Source of the DNA: Solanum dulcamara
Lineage: Eukaryota; Streptophyta; Magnoliopsida; Solanales; Solanaceae
Assembly (NCBI RefSeq): GCF_947179165.1
Contig: NC_077245.1
Location: 38,929,286-38,993,285 of the forward strand
DNA length: 64,000 nucleotides
Direction of reading: 5' to 3'
Shown here in pieces: positions 48,841 to 61,019 of the stretch. How positions within the stretch are numbered: position 1 is the stretch's first letter; every line of letters starts with the position of its first letter. The translations under genes and the position numbers were made by a program. The notes under the pieces were generated by a model. The model did no database searches and was not told the origin of the DNA. It saw nothing but the letters and a program-made list of their open reading frames with translations.

Positions 48841-49764
48841 GAAAAAGGGCCAAAATTATCCTTCAACTATTTGAAGTAGAGCATATATACCCTTAAACTA
48901 TATTCTGGCTCAAAAATACCCTTCATGTCGTACTATTGTTTCAAAAATAACCTTCAAGTCATACTATTGACTCACTTCTACCCCTCTATTTGATGGAATG
49001 AAATGTGGAATCCCATGTGTATTAATTTATGCCATATAGAATCTCCATATAAGCACCCCACCACTCCCCATTAATTAAAAGACCCAAACCCACCCATTAA
49101 AAGACTCAAACCCATCCTTGACTTCCTTAGTTATGGTTTCCTTGACTCCTGTAGTTATGACTGCCACAATTAATTTACAGTAGTTTTTAAGCAACTTCTG
49201 TAATAATTTACGGCAGGCAGACACCCCTGCTTGTTGTCCTAGCTTTAGAAACAAAACTTCATCTACTTCCCAAGCATCTATTGATCACATTGAACGTACG
49301 ATTATGTTTCTCTGCATCTCACTCCATGCCCGAACACACCCATATTCTTCCTACAAAAGCCCCTGCTTGATTAGGTTGCACATTTTCTTAATTTCCATTT
49401 TGGAAAATTAAACCTATCACCCTTTTTTTAGATATGTCTAATGGATGAAAAAACTATAATTTATCAAATTAAATAGCCAATTAATAGTTTGCTTAAAAAC
49501 TGCTGCGAATTAATTATGACAAACATAACTATGGGAGTCAAGAAAACCATAACTACAAGAGTTAAGGATGAGTTTGAGTCCTTTAATGGGTGGATTTGGA
49601 TCTTTTAATGATGGGGTGGGGTAGGGTAGAAGTGAGCCAATAGTATGACGTAAAGGTTATTTTTGAGCCGATAGTATGAAGAGAAGGGTATTTTTGAGCC
49701 AAAATATAGTTTAAGGGTATATGCTCTATTTCAAATAGTTAAGAGCAATTTTGGCCCTCTTCTA
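48841..49764. mobile_element. Mutator-like foldback MITE with long inverted arms
   Basis: The left end GAAAAAGGGCCAAAATTATC and the reverse complement of the right end (GAAGAGGGCCAAAATTGCTC) match, and the match goes on for several hundred bases (arms about 48841-49199 and 49486-49764, the left with about 70 extra bases). The centre has no frame. TTTTTTAAC occurs as a 9-bp repeat at 48832-48840 and 49780-49788; TTTTTTAA also abuts the right arm at 49767, so the exact duplication is uncertain in this T-rich DNA. Terminal GGGCCAAAATT and 9-bp duplications are typical of MULE-derived MITEs. Confidence 0.82.
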
Positions 49765-49910
49765 TTTTTTTTAAAAGTATTTTTTAACATCATTCGAGTA
49801 CAGTGTAGGTTTCTATTTGCAAACCTATTGATCTTAGATATCATGTAAGTAATGTGAGTTGATGTGTTAAATTTATATTTTTAAAACAAATGAAAAGTTT
49901 ATTAATTCTC

Positions 49911-50732
49911 TATAATAACCCAAAATCTGGGCCATGATGGCGCCTACTATGACCTGCGAGTAGGCAACCCAAACCCAAGACAAGCAGAAGTCAAATCTCA
50001 ATCTAATCAAATAATTAATAACTGAAGAAGGTGGAAGAAAACGAATATAACAAAACACAATTCGAGCCAATGTATACATATGTAAATATGATACAAGATA
50101 TAAAAAAGGCTCGATATTGACCAAAAGAAATGATTAACTGACACTAAACCAAACCTTGGACCTGGTGTCACCCATACAGGATCTACTAAGTACAGAAGCT
50201 AACAATAAGTATAAATATACAATACATATCTGACTATCAGAAATACAAAATACAAGTCAGAGCAAAAGAGGAAATGTACTAAGTCTCTGAATGCCGAGAG
50301 CTCACCACAATCTGGATCTAGCACCGCTAAGGATGATTAGGCAGATGCTGGGGGTGGCTCAAACTATGAGCTGCATCAAAAAGATGAAGAAGTGTAGTAT
50401 ATATACAAAACACGGGGTACCCAGTAGGCATCATAGGCCGACTAAGTTCAGAAAGAATAAATATATAATAAGCAGCATGATGATACTAGTAATAATAAGA
50501 GAGAAGCATAAAACTACGACTATAGGAAAGAAGGGTACGGGAAGATCATACGATAGTCAAGTAAAACCAACCAAGCAGATAACCACATTAAAATCTCAAC
50601 CCAAAATATTTGAGGAATACATGAATAAAAAGTAGTAGATATGGATTAATACTCCTTAATAGAAGCATGGAGCGCCCAAAATTCATACCTCGAGCTTCTC
50701 ATTAATAATAATAACAATAACCTGAGATATGT
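49911..50732 (-). repeat. LTR13 (minus strand, 3' part of a different Gypsy LTR)
   Basis: The low end TATAATAACCCAAAATCTGG is the reverse complement of an LTR end (degraded TGTCACAACCC on the plus strand). It includes the module GGCGCCTACTATGACC. About 820 bases remain before LTR12 starts. Not related by eye to LTR1-11. Frames within it (50291-50635) look accidental. Confidence 0.65.
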
Positions 50733-52810
50733 TGTCACAGCCCAACTTAGGGACTAGTCATAACACAAAGATCAAAATGCGAGGGAACCCAACCCGAAGC
50801 TATCTTAGCATACATCAAATACATAAGGTAAAGAATAACATAAACATGAGTGAAAGTAATCATTAAGTGGGGAATGGGCTAAGGGAGATCAACAATTTAA
50901 TCATCCAACAGGACTACACCATAATATCATCTAAACAAGCCTCTAGTCTAGTCTCTGACGGGGGCTTAGTACAAGCTCCTAGATCACCCTAACAATAGAA
51001 GAAAGTGTAAACAATAGTAACATGAATAAAAGTCTTGTCCTTGGCAGAATGAGGACTAACCAATTTCTTTGAAATCTAAAGAAAATATCTAGCCATGAGT
51101 GGGGTGATCGTGAGTGTTGTCCATCCCTATATTATGAGACAATGTAGGTAAAATATGTGTTAGTACATTTGAATGTACTAAGTATGTGAGGTATGCATGA
51201 ACAAGTAAAGAACGTAATCAATATTCCATAGGGTGTATGACCAATCATAGTGGACATGAGTATAGTTTAAAAGTAACTTAAAACTTATGGAACTCATGGT
51301 CAATGCATATCATAAAACTTTATCATAAACTGACAACTTGAAATCTCATAGCTTTAACTTGAACTTGTGTGGTATAGGACCTTTAATCGACAACTAAAAC
51401 CATGCGACCTATTAAATGAAAGTCGATGACTCCTGCATCGAGATAAGCCTATGACTCCTGCATCAAAATAGGGGAGGCTACTTTGCCAGGGAAGACTCAT
51501 ATATGCCTAAGTGGATCGACTAACTGGTTATGTGAATTGGGTACTCACCCCTAGTTCTTATACTCGAGCACTCACCACCAATCCCTAATATTTCGGGTAC
51601 TCACCTCTTAGAGATTTGGATATTCATCTCAAATCCCTTTATACCTATGGTGGCACATAGATCTGGGACTTTAGGTTGCTACTAGGATTCCCTTGGATAA
51701 CTAACTGCATTACCGGACCGAACCTTACTTAGAATTCCTCTCGGTGCTTAGTTAATATCCCAATGGAAACTCACAAACATGATAATAACATAGTAGGAAA
51801 AGATAGTAACTGCATATAAATCCATCTTTAAAATATATTAAGAATAGCTCATGTATTCAGTAATTCATAGGAATCCATAACTTCGGTAAGAATTATCATT
51901 AACACCATCTTTAAACATCTTTTGATCTTAACTCTGATCATCATCATAACTTTAACTTTAGAATCATAAATCACAACTTTAACTCATATAAAACTTTCAT
52001 TGGAAATCATTTAACTCATGATCAACTCATAATTCATCTTAAAATCATAATTCATACTTGGAAATTAGGGTAAAACATGAATACATGATCGATTGACTTG
52101 AAAAAATGCATGATGAATACTTTCTATCAGCCCATACATAATTCATAAAGATAATATCCTTGGGAAATATAATTGAAAATACCTATAATTCTTATCATGA
52201 ACACTAGAGATCAATGTAGGAGAACTCATGAAAAAATACTTCAACTCAAAGCAATAACCATCAATTTATCTTAAAGTAGATTCATAACCATGAGTGGAAT
52301 AATAATTCATGCTATTTGAATAGAGATCATAAAACCCATAAAATCTCATACTTGAATTTAATAGAAAACTTGAGAAATTGATTGGGCTTCATGGATGTAA
52401 GAATCTATAGATCAATACCCACATACCTTGAGTGAGAAGACAAAAGAATTTGGAAGAATTTGAGAGTTTTGATAGAGAGCTTGAGTGAATTTTTTTGAAG
52501 TCTTCAATGAATTCCTTGAGAGCTCTTGTAGAGAGAGAAATATTTGAGTAGATGAATTGTAGAAGAATGAATGGAATTAAGGATTTAGGGTTGTTTATAG
52601 AGTAGAATTAGGCCCTAAAAATGTCCAGGTTCATTAACTAACAATTGGGGAAAAGTATGAAGTGCCCTTACTTAAAAACTGAATTTGGACGAAAACTCCC
52701 TCCGAAGTTCGTGACGTGGAGCTATTCCCTGATAGGCCAATTTTGAGCGAATGAGATTTTAGCTAGATTTTGACCCAGAGAAAAATTAAACTGAATAGGA
52801 GCAAGTGGGT
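50733..52810 (-). repeat. LTR12, 3' portion (minus strand), split by LTR11
   Basis: Low end TGTCACAGCCCAAC at 50733 is the reverse complement of an LTR 3' end. Runs to 52810 (TGGGT, target duplication) and resumes after LTR11. AT-rich with several ACTCACC/GGGTACTC modules near 51540-51620. Belongs to the element whose integrase end lies at 56600-57191. Confidence 0.8.
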
Positions 52811-55800
52811 TGTTATACCCCATACTTTTGTGCCTTGGAATGTTCTCAAGCTTCTTAAGCTTCTTAAGCTTCTTAAGTTTCTTGAACATATTAAGCTTCT
52901 TAAGTTTTATTTAAGCTTCTTAAGTTTCTTGAAAGGATCGTAAGCTTCTTATAAGTTGTCGTGTGAGCCAAATAATCTTTGACGCTATCAAACAACTTTA
53001 AGGAAGGGAGAATGTGACACCCCATAGAAGAGAAGATTGGAAATATGGTTATGAGAATCCGGAAGGAATTGGAGGCCAAGTAATGATTCGTAGGACTCGA
53101 ATTACTTACATAAGCCACCAATTTGGAAATCTTACATACTTAAACTACTTTAGTACATACCAAGCTAACGTGTCAATGATTAAATAGGTTCATAAAGTAA
53201 GACGAGATTACGAACCCACAAGGGGAAAAAGAGAGTGCCACATGGCAGCATGAGGAGTGCCATATGGCAGCAGCTGGAGAAAGGGTGGTGGACACCCCAC
53301 ATGCCATATGGCAGCGAGGAAAGGGGTGTGTTGTCCCAATGGGGGCTTGACATGTGTCACTACTTGGGGCTTGACATGTGTCACCACTTAGGGGATGACA
53401 TGTGTCCCCCTTAAAGAAGCCTATATATATATATATATTGATGACTTTTAGTCATCCTTATCCCTTAAGTTATTACTTCATCCAAATATTCTAGTAAAGT
53501 GAAGAAGAGGAGAGAAACCCTCAAGCTAGAGAGAGTTTTGGATTTGATGGAAAAAAAGAGGTAAGCTTACGATTTCGTTTCGTGAATTAATTATCTAAGG
53601 TGCACCATGATGCTATGAATGTGTTAGTAATGAAAATTTATGGTTTGTAGCAGCCCAAAATGTTACCAAACAGCCAAGAAGTTTTAGGCGCGCTAAAGAA
53701 ACTTCCGAGGCAAGTTTCGACGAGGTTGACTAGTTCTTGGCAAGGTAAGAGTTTCTCTTTCAAACTGGAGTTTATGATGATGTTATGAGGTATATTAAAT
53801 GTATTAAATGATGCTGGAAGTGGAAAAATTTTACAAGGATGCTTGATGTTAACCAGCTAAATTAAAGTCGTAGTTGATAAATCGAAGTCACATAGTGTGT
53901 TGTCGTTGTGCTGATGTGGATGCAGATGGTGGGGTTGCGTGTTACAGGGCTTTAAAGTGTTTTGAAAAGGGTGTGGGTTCTTCTATTTGTTTGGAGCTTG
54001 TTTTGGGTAAGGTTGAAGTGAGTTAATTGTAAATATGTTGCTGGTATTTGTTGTCGGTATGGTTGTTGATATTGTGTCCGAGTTGAAATCTCGGGGATGT
54101 TGAAGTTATAGTAGAAATGCTGCTCGATTTTCGGTAGCTTCCGAACTAGTAACAAACTAATCGAGAGTAATGGATAGGAAACAACTCCTATTAGTACTTG
54201 GTTGTAGAGTGGGATATTGGAAAGTGAAGGCTATTAACCTTAGTATTACTCTCATGTTAAATAGGTTAAGGAGGTATCAAGTCAAGATGGATTTCAATTA
54301 ATCCTGAAAAGGGTATGTGAAGCCCTTCTTTCTCTTGGCATGTTTTGGCACAAGTATGTAAAGCTACCCTTATTCCTTCTTGATATGTCTTTGGAATAAG
54401 TACGATGTTATAATTCTATGATTACTCACTGAGTCCCATCATACCGAGCTTATGACGGGCTGGGTACGGTATATGTATATAATAACTCTATGAGGGAAAG
54501 TAGAGGATATATAAAGCTTATTCTCTTCCTTCTTTTGGCATGACCCATAGAAATCCAACGGACGAAGAATGCACAAAGTCTACAAGAAGCTCTTATTCTT
54601 AAATACACTAGGATGGCCAACGTTTTTAATTTCCTATAACTTATTTCCTTTTGCCTCGACTCATGTGAAAGTGTCCAACAATCCTAAGTTGGTATAATTT
54701 ATGTTGTGGTATAAAGCATGAGTCTTATTTACTCCTTTAAGCTAGAACTCCTCCAATAATTGAACTATGGTGTCTCAAGTTTTTCTATACCTTGGGAAGT
54801 AGTAAGTAGGTAAAGTTAATCTTCTTTTTTTGCATGAACCTTATGAAGTGAATAGACGAAGTATATGTGATCCCAAGGAAGTCCCCATTCTCAAAGACAC
54901 TAAGATGGCCATTTTCTTGACTTTCAAAAGATATTTTATTACACCTTGATACGAGTAGATGATTCCAAAAGTGCTACTTTGATGCAAACCATAATGACAC
55001 TCCAAAGGTACTTGATATGACTCTAGTCTTGGTTTTTAAATGATAGAACATTTGAGTATTCCATCGATTCTCAGATACGATATAAAATGCCTATGATGTC
55101 TAAGACTCTTTTGATATGATCAATAGTGATATTCGAGAGACGATTGATATGACTATCATCCTGATTTTTAAATAAAAATTAATCTTTACTACTTCATTGA
55201 GTCTTGATAATGATTTAAATTGCATATGGTTACTCACTACTCTACTTATGTATACTGTAACCCTTCTATCACCGAGTCCCGAGCTGGGAACATAATCTTG
55301 CGCAGTTCACTACATTAACCACCGAGTCCCTCACTAAAGGGCCGGGTATGCTATATGAGGAAATAATAATGCAATTACATGAACAACTCACTGAGTCCCT
55401 CACTAGAGGGCTAGGAACGTATGTATATATATGGTGATGTGATGTGATATGATAAGGTGATGATGGCGCCGACCCTATAATGGTCCTACAAATATATATT
55501 TCACTGAGTCCCTAAAGGGGCCGGCTATATTGTATAATATGAGCATGCATGTTTTTATGATTCACAAGGTATAGTTACAGTGTTTTCTTAAGTAACGTAT
55601 TTGTCCCCTGACTCTCTTTACTTTAGATATGTTTCCAGTTATGCTTTGTATACCTAGTACATATGTCGTACTAACCTCCTCTCTTCAGGGGGCTACGTTT
55701 CATGCCCGTAGGTACAGACGCATAATTTGGAGGCCCCCAGCGTAGGACTCCTATCAGCAGTTCAGAAGCGCTCCATTGTGCTGGAGCATAATTTTGGGTA

Positions 55801-56121
55801 CTAACCCTCGATGTATATATTTGCTTGTTCACGGGTACGGCGGGGCCCCTATCCCACCTTATGTTATCATTATACTCTTAGAGGTTTGTAGATATGTGTG
55901 TGGGTTGTATCTGGGTTACATAGGTATGTATTTACAGTTGTGTGGATATGGTTTATGTTTTGGGGATGTATCCCCCTTCGTGATGGCCTTGTCGGCTTAT
56001 ATATTTTTCTTGCATGTTATATACTGACTCAAACAGGGGACAGGTTTGCTTATAGCTAGAAAGGGATACGCGAGTGTCCATTTCTAGCACCTGTCACGGC
56101 CTACGGGGTTGGATCATGATA
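52811..56121 (+). repeat. LTR11, solo LTR (LARD family, old) inserted in LTR12
   Basis: TGTTATACCCC start and GGATCATGATA end, 3.31 kb, flanked by TGGGT (52806) and TGGGC (56122), a 5-bp duplication with one transition. No internal region remains. All three palindromes that are CACGTG in young relatives read CATGTG (53351, 53375, 53399) just before a TATA run (53423-53438). The PPT-like block is at 53001-53023. Several GAGTCCC/GGGCCGG modules lie at 54429-55530. Confidence 0.9.
52844..52952. repeat. TTAAGCTTC short tandem expansion in LTR11
   Basis: About nine imperfect copies of a 10-base AAGCTTCTTA unit, some spaced by AT-rich DNA. This lengthens the LTR head by about 95 bases relative to LTR1/LTR2 and shifts the PPT-like block. 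Confidence 0.85.
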
Positions 56122-56354
56122 TGGGCGATGCGGACCTACCGTGTACCTCACTGTTTTGTGCAATTTCTTGAAAAATCTATCTTTCAATATACGGGTCCTA
56201 AAAATCCACCAAGACCATTTTTCCGTAGGTTTTGACCCCCTGGTCAATATTCCTAATTCGTATTTGCCAAAAAAATTAAGGATGATGCGTTACGTGAGTG
56301 GTCTATTCCCAAGGCATTCTTAAAGCACTTATGAGCATTTTGAGGAATGTTACA
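56122..56354 (-). repeat. LTR12, 5' end (minus strand), resumed
   Basis: Begins with the right duplication TGGGC (56122-56126) and ends at the minus-strand LTR start TGTAACATTCC (56354). Beyond it, on the minus strand, lie the PPT (56355-56373) and the pol end, so LTR12 is a 3' LTR. Confidence 0.82.
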
Positions 56355-56395
56355 ATATATCCCCCTTGGAAATATTCATCCTCGAATGAGATTTA
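56355..56395 (-). promoter_or_regulatory. PPT region of the LTR12 element
   Basis: On the minus strand: CATTCGAGGATGAATATT, then CCAAGGGGGATATAT directly before the LTR start. The pre-PPT hairpin is recognisable but its outer pairs are lost. The PPT differs from the AAAGGGGGGAAGA type of the other elements. Confidence 0.75.
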
Positions 56396-56599
56396 ACTCA
56401 TCATAAGAAGGACATGAAAAGAGGACTAGCGACCCATCATGATTATGATGATATCTTAGAATTCATGAACATGAAATCTTCAACTTAACATAAAATTATA
56501 ACTTGAAATCAACTTTTTCATGAACGTGCATGCATATGAATGACATAGGAGGAATTGAATACGTAAGAGTTCAACTAGCTTGAATAAGAATAACTTACT

Positions 56600-57191
56600 A
56601 CTTTAGGCTTGAATAGAGGGGAAAGAGGTACGGGTATCATTTCATCATAGCCGCCTCTGCCTCCCAAGTAGCACTTTCTACTTGTTGATTCATCCATAAC
56701 ACTTTGACGGATACAACATCTTTATTTCTTAACTTCTTAACTTGCCGGTCTATGATTTCTACTAGAACTTCCTCATAAGTCAAATTCTCCTTAATACTTA
56801 CATCTTTCAAGGGTATAATGGAGTTTGGATCACCCACAAACTTTCTCAACATAGACACATGAAATATCGAGTGAACCATAGCTAACTCAAATGGAAAATC
56901 TAACTCATAAGCCACTTTGCCAAGACGTCTCAATACCTTGTAAGGTCCAACGTATCTAGGACTCAATTTTCCTTTCTTGCCAAAATATAGTACACCCTTC
57001 ATGGGTGAAACCTTAAAATAGACCCAATCATCCACTTCAAATTCAAGCTCTCTTTTCCTAAATCGAAAGAGGACTTTTGATGACTTTGGGCCATCTTCAA
57101 CCTCTCTCTTATGAGTCTTACCTTCTTCATAGCATCAATAACCAAATTTGGACCAATCAAGGTCATCTCACCCACTTTAAACCATCTAACC
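56600..57191 (-). pseudogene. Integrase C-terminus and chromodomain of the LTR12 element
   Basis: The longest clean pol frame in the window (57035-56637, 132 codons): VSPMKGVLYFGKKGKLSPRY, LRRLGKVAYELDFPFELA, FHVSMLRKFVGD, then the chromodomain LTYEEVLVEIIDRQVKKLR and SVKVLWMNQQVESATWEAE. Upstream on the minus strand, in shifted frame, VRLIRERLKMAQSHQKS and an LIGPN stretch extend it to 57191. The core and everything before are missing, so it is a fragment. It is a different subfamily from P1-P3. Confidence 0.9.
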
Positions 57192-58379
57192 TGTTATGTC
57201 GGAAATATATGGTTTAAAATTAATTTCAACTTTATAAAAAAAATTAATTTTAGAAAAGAAGAGTCACAACTTAATTTTTAAATGAAATTAAGGAAACTTA
57301 ATTTAAAAGACTGTAACATATTTAAGTCTTAAAAATTCAAAAAAAAGGTACGAGGTTCTTATTTTAACTTTGAAAAGGTATTAAGCATTCAACGTGTCCG
57401 CTAATGCGTTGTTATCCGGTGATATGAAAACTCTAATTTTTGACTAACTTTGGGAAAATATGTTTAAAATTAGTTAAGGCATTTCACAATTTTGGAGAAA
57501 TATGGATTTTAAAACATTTAGAATAATTTATAAGAGAAATAGATTTGGTATGAAAATGATTAAATAAAGGAGGGATAATGTAAATAAATTATTTAAGTTA
57601 AACAAATGATCATAACAATGGTCTCTCTTCAAGGTATTTAATTAAGTTAAACTAAACAAATAATTGTTAGAATTAATACAGGATAAATAAATATCATCAA
57701 CTAATTAAATAAGAGTAAAGGCAACAGAAATTAGTGATGCCTAAAAGGAATCATTTTGTTTTTTTAAAACATTAAACTAACCCATATATATACAAAAGAA
57801 AATATTTAAAAGTAGACGGGATAAAAATATTCATGTATTCATATTTTTCGAATCAGCGTCGGCTTATTAATCAGAAGTCAAAAATATAGTGTTTGTTATT
57901 TTTCTGCTCGGGCCGACTTCCATTATTTCCAAAGGGCCTAATTACCCTTACTCCTTCTAGGTTTATTTATTATTAAAATCCTAAAGCGATCTAAAAGAAA
58001 TAATAAAAACTAACGTCCTACAACATATCTAACGTCCCAACTTAATATCCAAGAGGCATTAGATGTGTACTATTAGGGTAGATTTTAGACTAAAGAAAAT
58101 ATAGGAATCCTAATTAGACACATCGTCAAACAAAATAGATAGGACGAGCAGTTAGCACATAAAATCTCAAATAAGCCTCTGGATTAATTAATTAGCATGC
58201 TTTGAAACATAAATAAATAGTGGAAAGTCATAATCATTATCGAGTGTGCATACACAATAATATGTATATATCATAAATATAAAAAATTGAATAACATGGA
58301 GGCAAATTTCATTATTTAGACATATGAGGGCAATTTTAATTACTAAGGTGATTATAATAAAAGAAGACCTGCTTGACAA
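57192..58379. other. AT-rich DNA without assignable gene
   Basis: The pol fragment ends at 57191 and TGTTATGTCGG follows, which could be the low end of a large minus-strand LTR (3' CA end). No paired end was found. The sequence is poor in long frames; one 63-codon minus frame (58188-58379) has no likeness to known proteins. Confidence 0.35.
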
Positions 58380-59065
58380 TTTTAGTTATTAACTAATAGT
58401 GTTTATAGAATCATATTAACATGATTTTAGTTAATAGCATGTTAAAAATTTATTAAAATACTATAGCTATGGTTTATGAATATTGTGTTGAAAATTTATT
58501 AAAATGTCACAGGCATAATCTCTTTATACAATAACATTATGAAAAACTTATTTAAAATCCTATAAACATGATTTCTAACAATATATCAAAAATTTATGAA
58601 AAATAGTAAGCATGCTTTCTAATACAATTATATGCTGAAATATTTATTAAAAGTTATAGGCACCATTTTAATATAATATGATAAATACTTATTAAAATCA
58701 TACAGGCATGATTTCTACACATAATATCATGATAAACATTTATTAAAATCCTATGAACATGAATTTTATGCATATTGACATGCTGAGAGTATTAAATTAA
58801 ATATATGAACATGAAGTCTAAATTAATAAAATATATGTTACCAATATTAGGCAAGATTAATTAAGGTGGTCAATCTCAACCTATACGCATAATTTTTACC
58901 TAAAGTAACCTTCTGAAATATATTCATTACATATTAATAACATGCTCAAATTTAAAGATGATTTTTAATTACTAAAGTATTCATTAAGTTCTATAGACAT
59001 GATTTGCTATATAATATTAACATAAAATCCTATGAACGTGATTTCTAAATGATTAGCTTGTTGAA
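58380..59065. repeat. Degenerate tandem repeat with RGGCATGATTTCTA motif
   Basis: Around ten loosely spaced copies (60-90 base spacing) of a motif like ATTAAAATCCTATARRCATGATTTCTA, each followed by an AT-rich stretch with ACATGYTGAAA. Strongly diverged, so an old array. It continues into the cleaner pair at 59066. Confidence 0.7.
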
Positions 59066-59224
59066 AATATTAATTAAAATATATATAGACATGATATATT
59101 AAAATTATAAATTCTATGGACATGACGTGTATATGAAATGGTATGTTAAAAAATATTAATTAAAATATATATAGACATGATATATTAAAATTATAAAATT
59201 CTATGGGCATGATGTCTATACTAA
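59066..59224. repeat. 86-bp tandem duplication
   Basis: Two copies with period 86 (59066-59151 and 59152-about 59224), each containing ATATATATAGACATGATATA. Much better matched than the surrounding array, so a recent local duplication. Confidence 0.85.
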
Positions 59225-60944
59225 ATGACATTCACATCTAAATACGATTAAATCATCATATTCAAAATTATTTAGTAGATCCTACCTATATAATGTCTAA
59301 ATAGTTAATAAGGCAAAGTTATTGTTTGAAACTATGAGCATGATTTCAAATTTAAAAAACAAGTTATAATATAAGATAATCATCAAAACAATTACTCTAA
59401 TGATATATAATTTTTTTAAAAAAAAGATAAACAAAAGATAGCATATATAAAATAGGCAAATTATTTTAAAACATATGTATGATGATAAACGATAAATTAA
59501 CCTTAAATTATTTTATTTTATTTTTATTAAAGAAAAGATCTTGTAAGATATCAAATACTTATATCGTGAATAAATAATTCTAACCATGTGGATATGAGTA
59601 TTATAACTATGGTCAGGTACACATGCTTTTCAAACATACACATAAAAATTGATAAAATAAATAAAATAAACAAGTAGCAAGTATATCCCCTCCTCATATA
59701 TTTTCCACTTTTTGTTATATACAAAGTTCATTATTACATGTCAGAAGTTAACTAAGAAAAAATAATAAAAAATAATAGACAAATAGAAATAATAAACAAG
59801 AACTAAATAATCCGAATCTTATTTTCAGTGAACTCTTCATGTCTTGAATTTTAAAGTTCAAACCCTGCAAAATTATAAAAAATACAAGTATACAAATAAT
59901 ATACACATATATCATAATTATATAATTTTACTTCAACCAATCAAACAAACAAAATAAGAACACATTTCAAAATAATAAACGAATATATAAAGAAAGGTTA
60001 GGACTAACCTGGATGCTTTAGTTATTAAGAATAAGCAAATAAAATCTTAAATGCAATGCCAAGAACTAAGAAACGAATATTAAAGTATGCAAGAAAAAAC
60101 TTTTCTTATTGTTTTTGTTTTCGTTTGAGGTATAAGAAATGTACAGTAAAAAATATTTTTTGTTCTTTTCTTTTCTTTCTCTACACTTTGTATTTTTTTT
60201 GTGTTCCCCTTCCTTCTTTGTCTGTGTGTCCTCTTTATATTGATGAACCCATGGGTAAAATGCAATGAAGTCCACAAAGACAACTTGCTAGGTTTTTTGA
60301 TTCAAACCTCAACCAAATAAGTCATATTCCATTTCAAAGGAGATGGCAAAATTTTCAAAATTCTATCCACAAAATCAAACAATATCTGCTTTCAGATTGA
60401 TCCAAAATTTATTCAAAAAGATATTTCAAAAGTAAAAAGTTGTGTTCAGAGGGACCCACTATCAATAATTGTACAGAAGAAAATAATTGATTATAGGCAG
60501 AAATAAAGTGACATTTACCATAACAAGAATAATTGAGAATCCAAAGAAATTAGGTTAAGAGTTGTTCAAATTTTAAGAACATAAATTATATATGCTATTA
60601 AAGAAAAAATTGATCAAGGAATATTACACCTTACCATGATTATTTTCGGAATCATGAAGTCAATTAATAACTTGAATTATATCATAATTAGGCCAAATAT
60701 ATTAGTCACTCTTATTCAAAAGAATTGCAAAATCAGTTAAGAGAGTAAACTAATCCAAAATTAACGAATAATCATATCAGAATTACTAGAAATATCAAAG
60801 TACTTGTAGATCTTATTCATATTTAAGGTAATTCATATGACGACGGAAATTTAATAAGCTAACTAATTTCAATTGAACTAAAATAAATCAAAGATTCCAA
60901 CAATTCAAGCTAAAACAAGATACTTGGCAATGAAGGTGAGGCTT
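59225..60944 (-). other. Possible minus-strand promoter and intron in AT-rich DNA
   Basis: On the minus strand: a TATAAAG box (60239-60233) in a CAATATAAAGAGG context, a purine-rich leader, a donor CAG/GTTAGT after 60009, a 144-base AT-rich intron (60008-59865) and an acceptor TTTTGCAG at 59868-59865. The next ATG (59840) opens 30 codons with a hydrophobic tail, ending at 59748. The signals are the right kind and spacing but each is weak alone. Otherwise nothing is recognisable between 59225 and 60944. Confidence 0.3.
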
Positions 60945-61019
60945 TTACATAATAATACCACACATGAACAAAAAGATGAAATAATTCAAAGATTTAAAAA
61001 CAAAGAATAAGAAATAAAA

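Noticed and set aside
50291..50635. 114-codon basic frame
   Set aside because: Lies wholly in the minus-strand LTR13 fragment; Lys/Thr-rich content reflects A-rich DNA.
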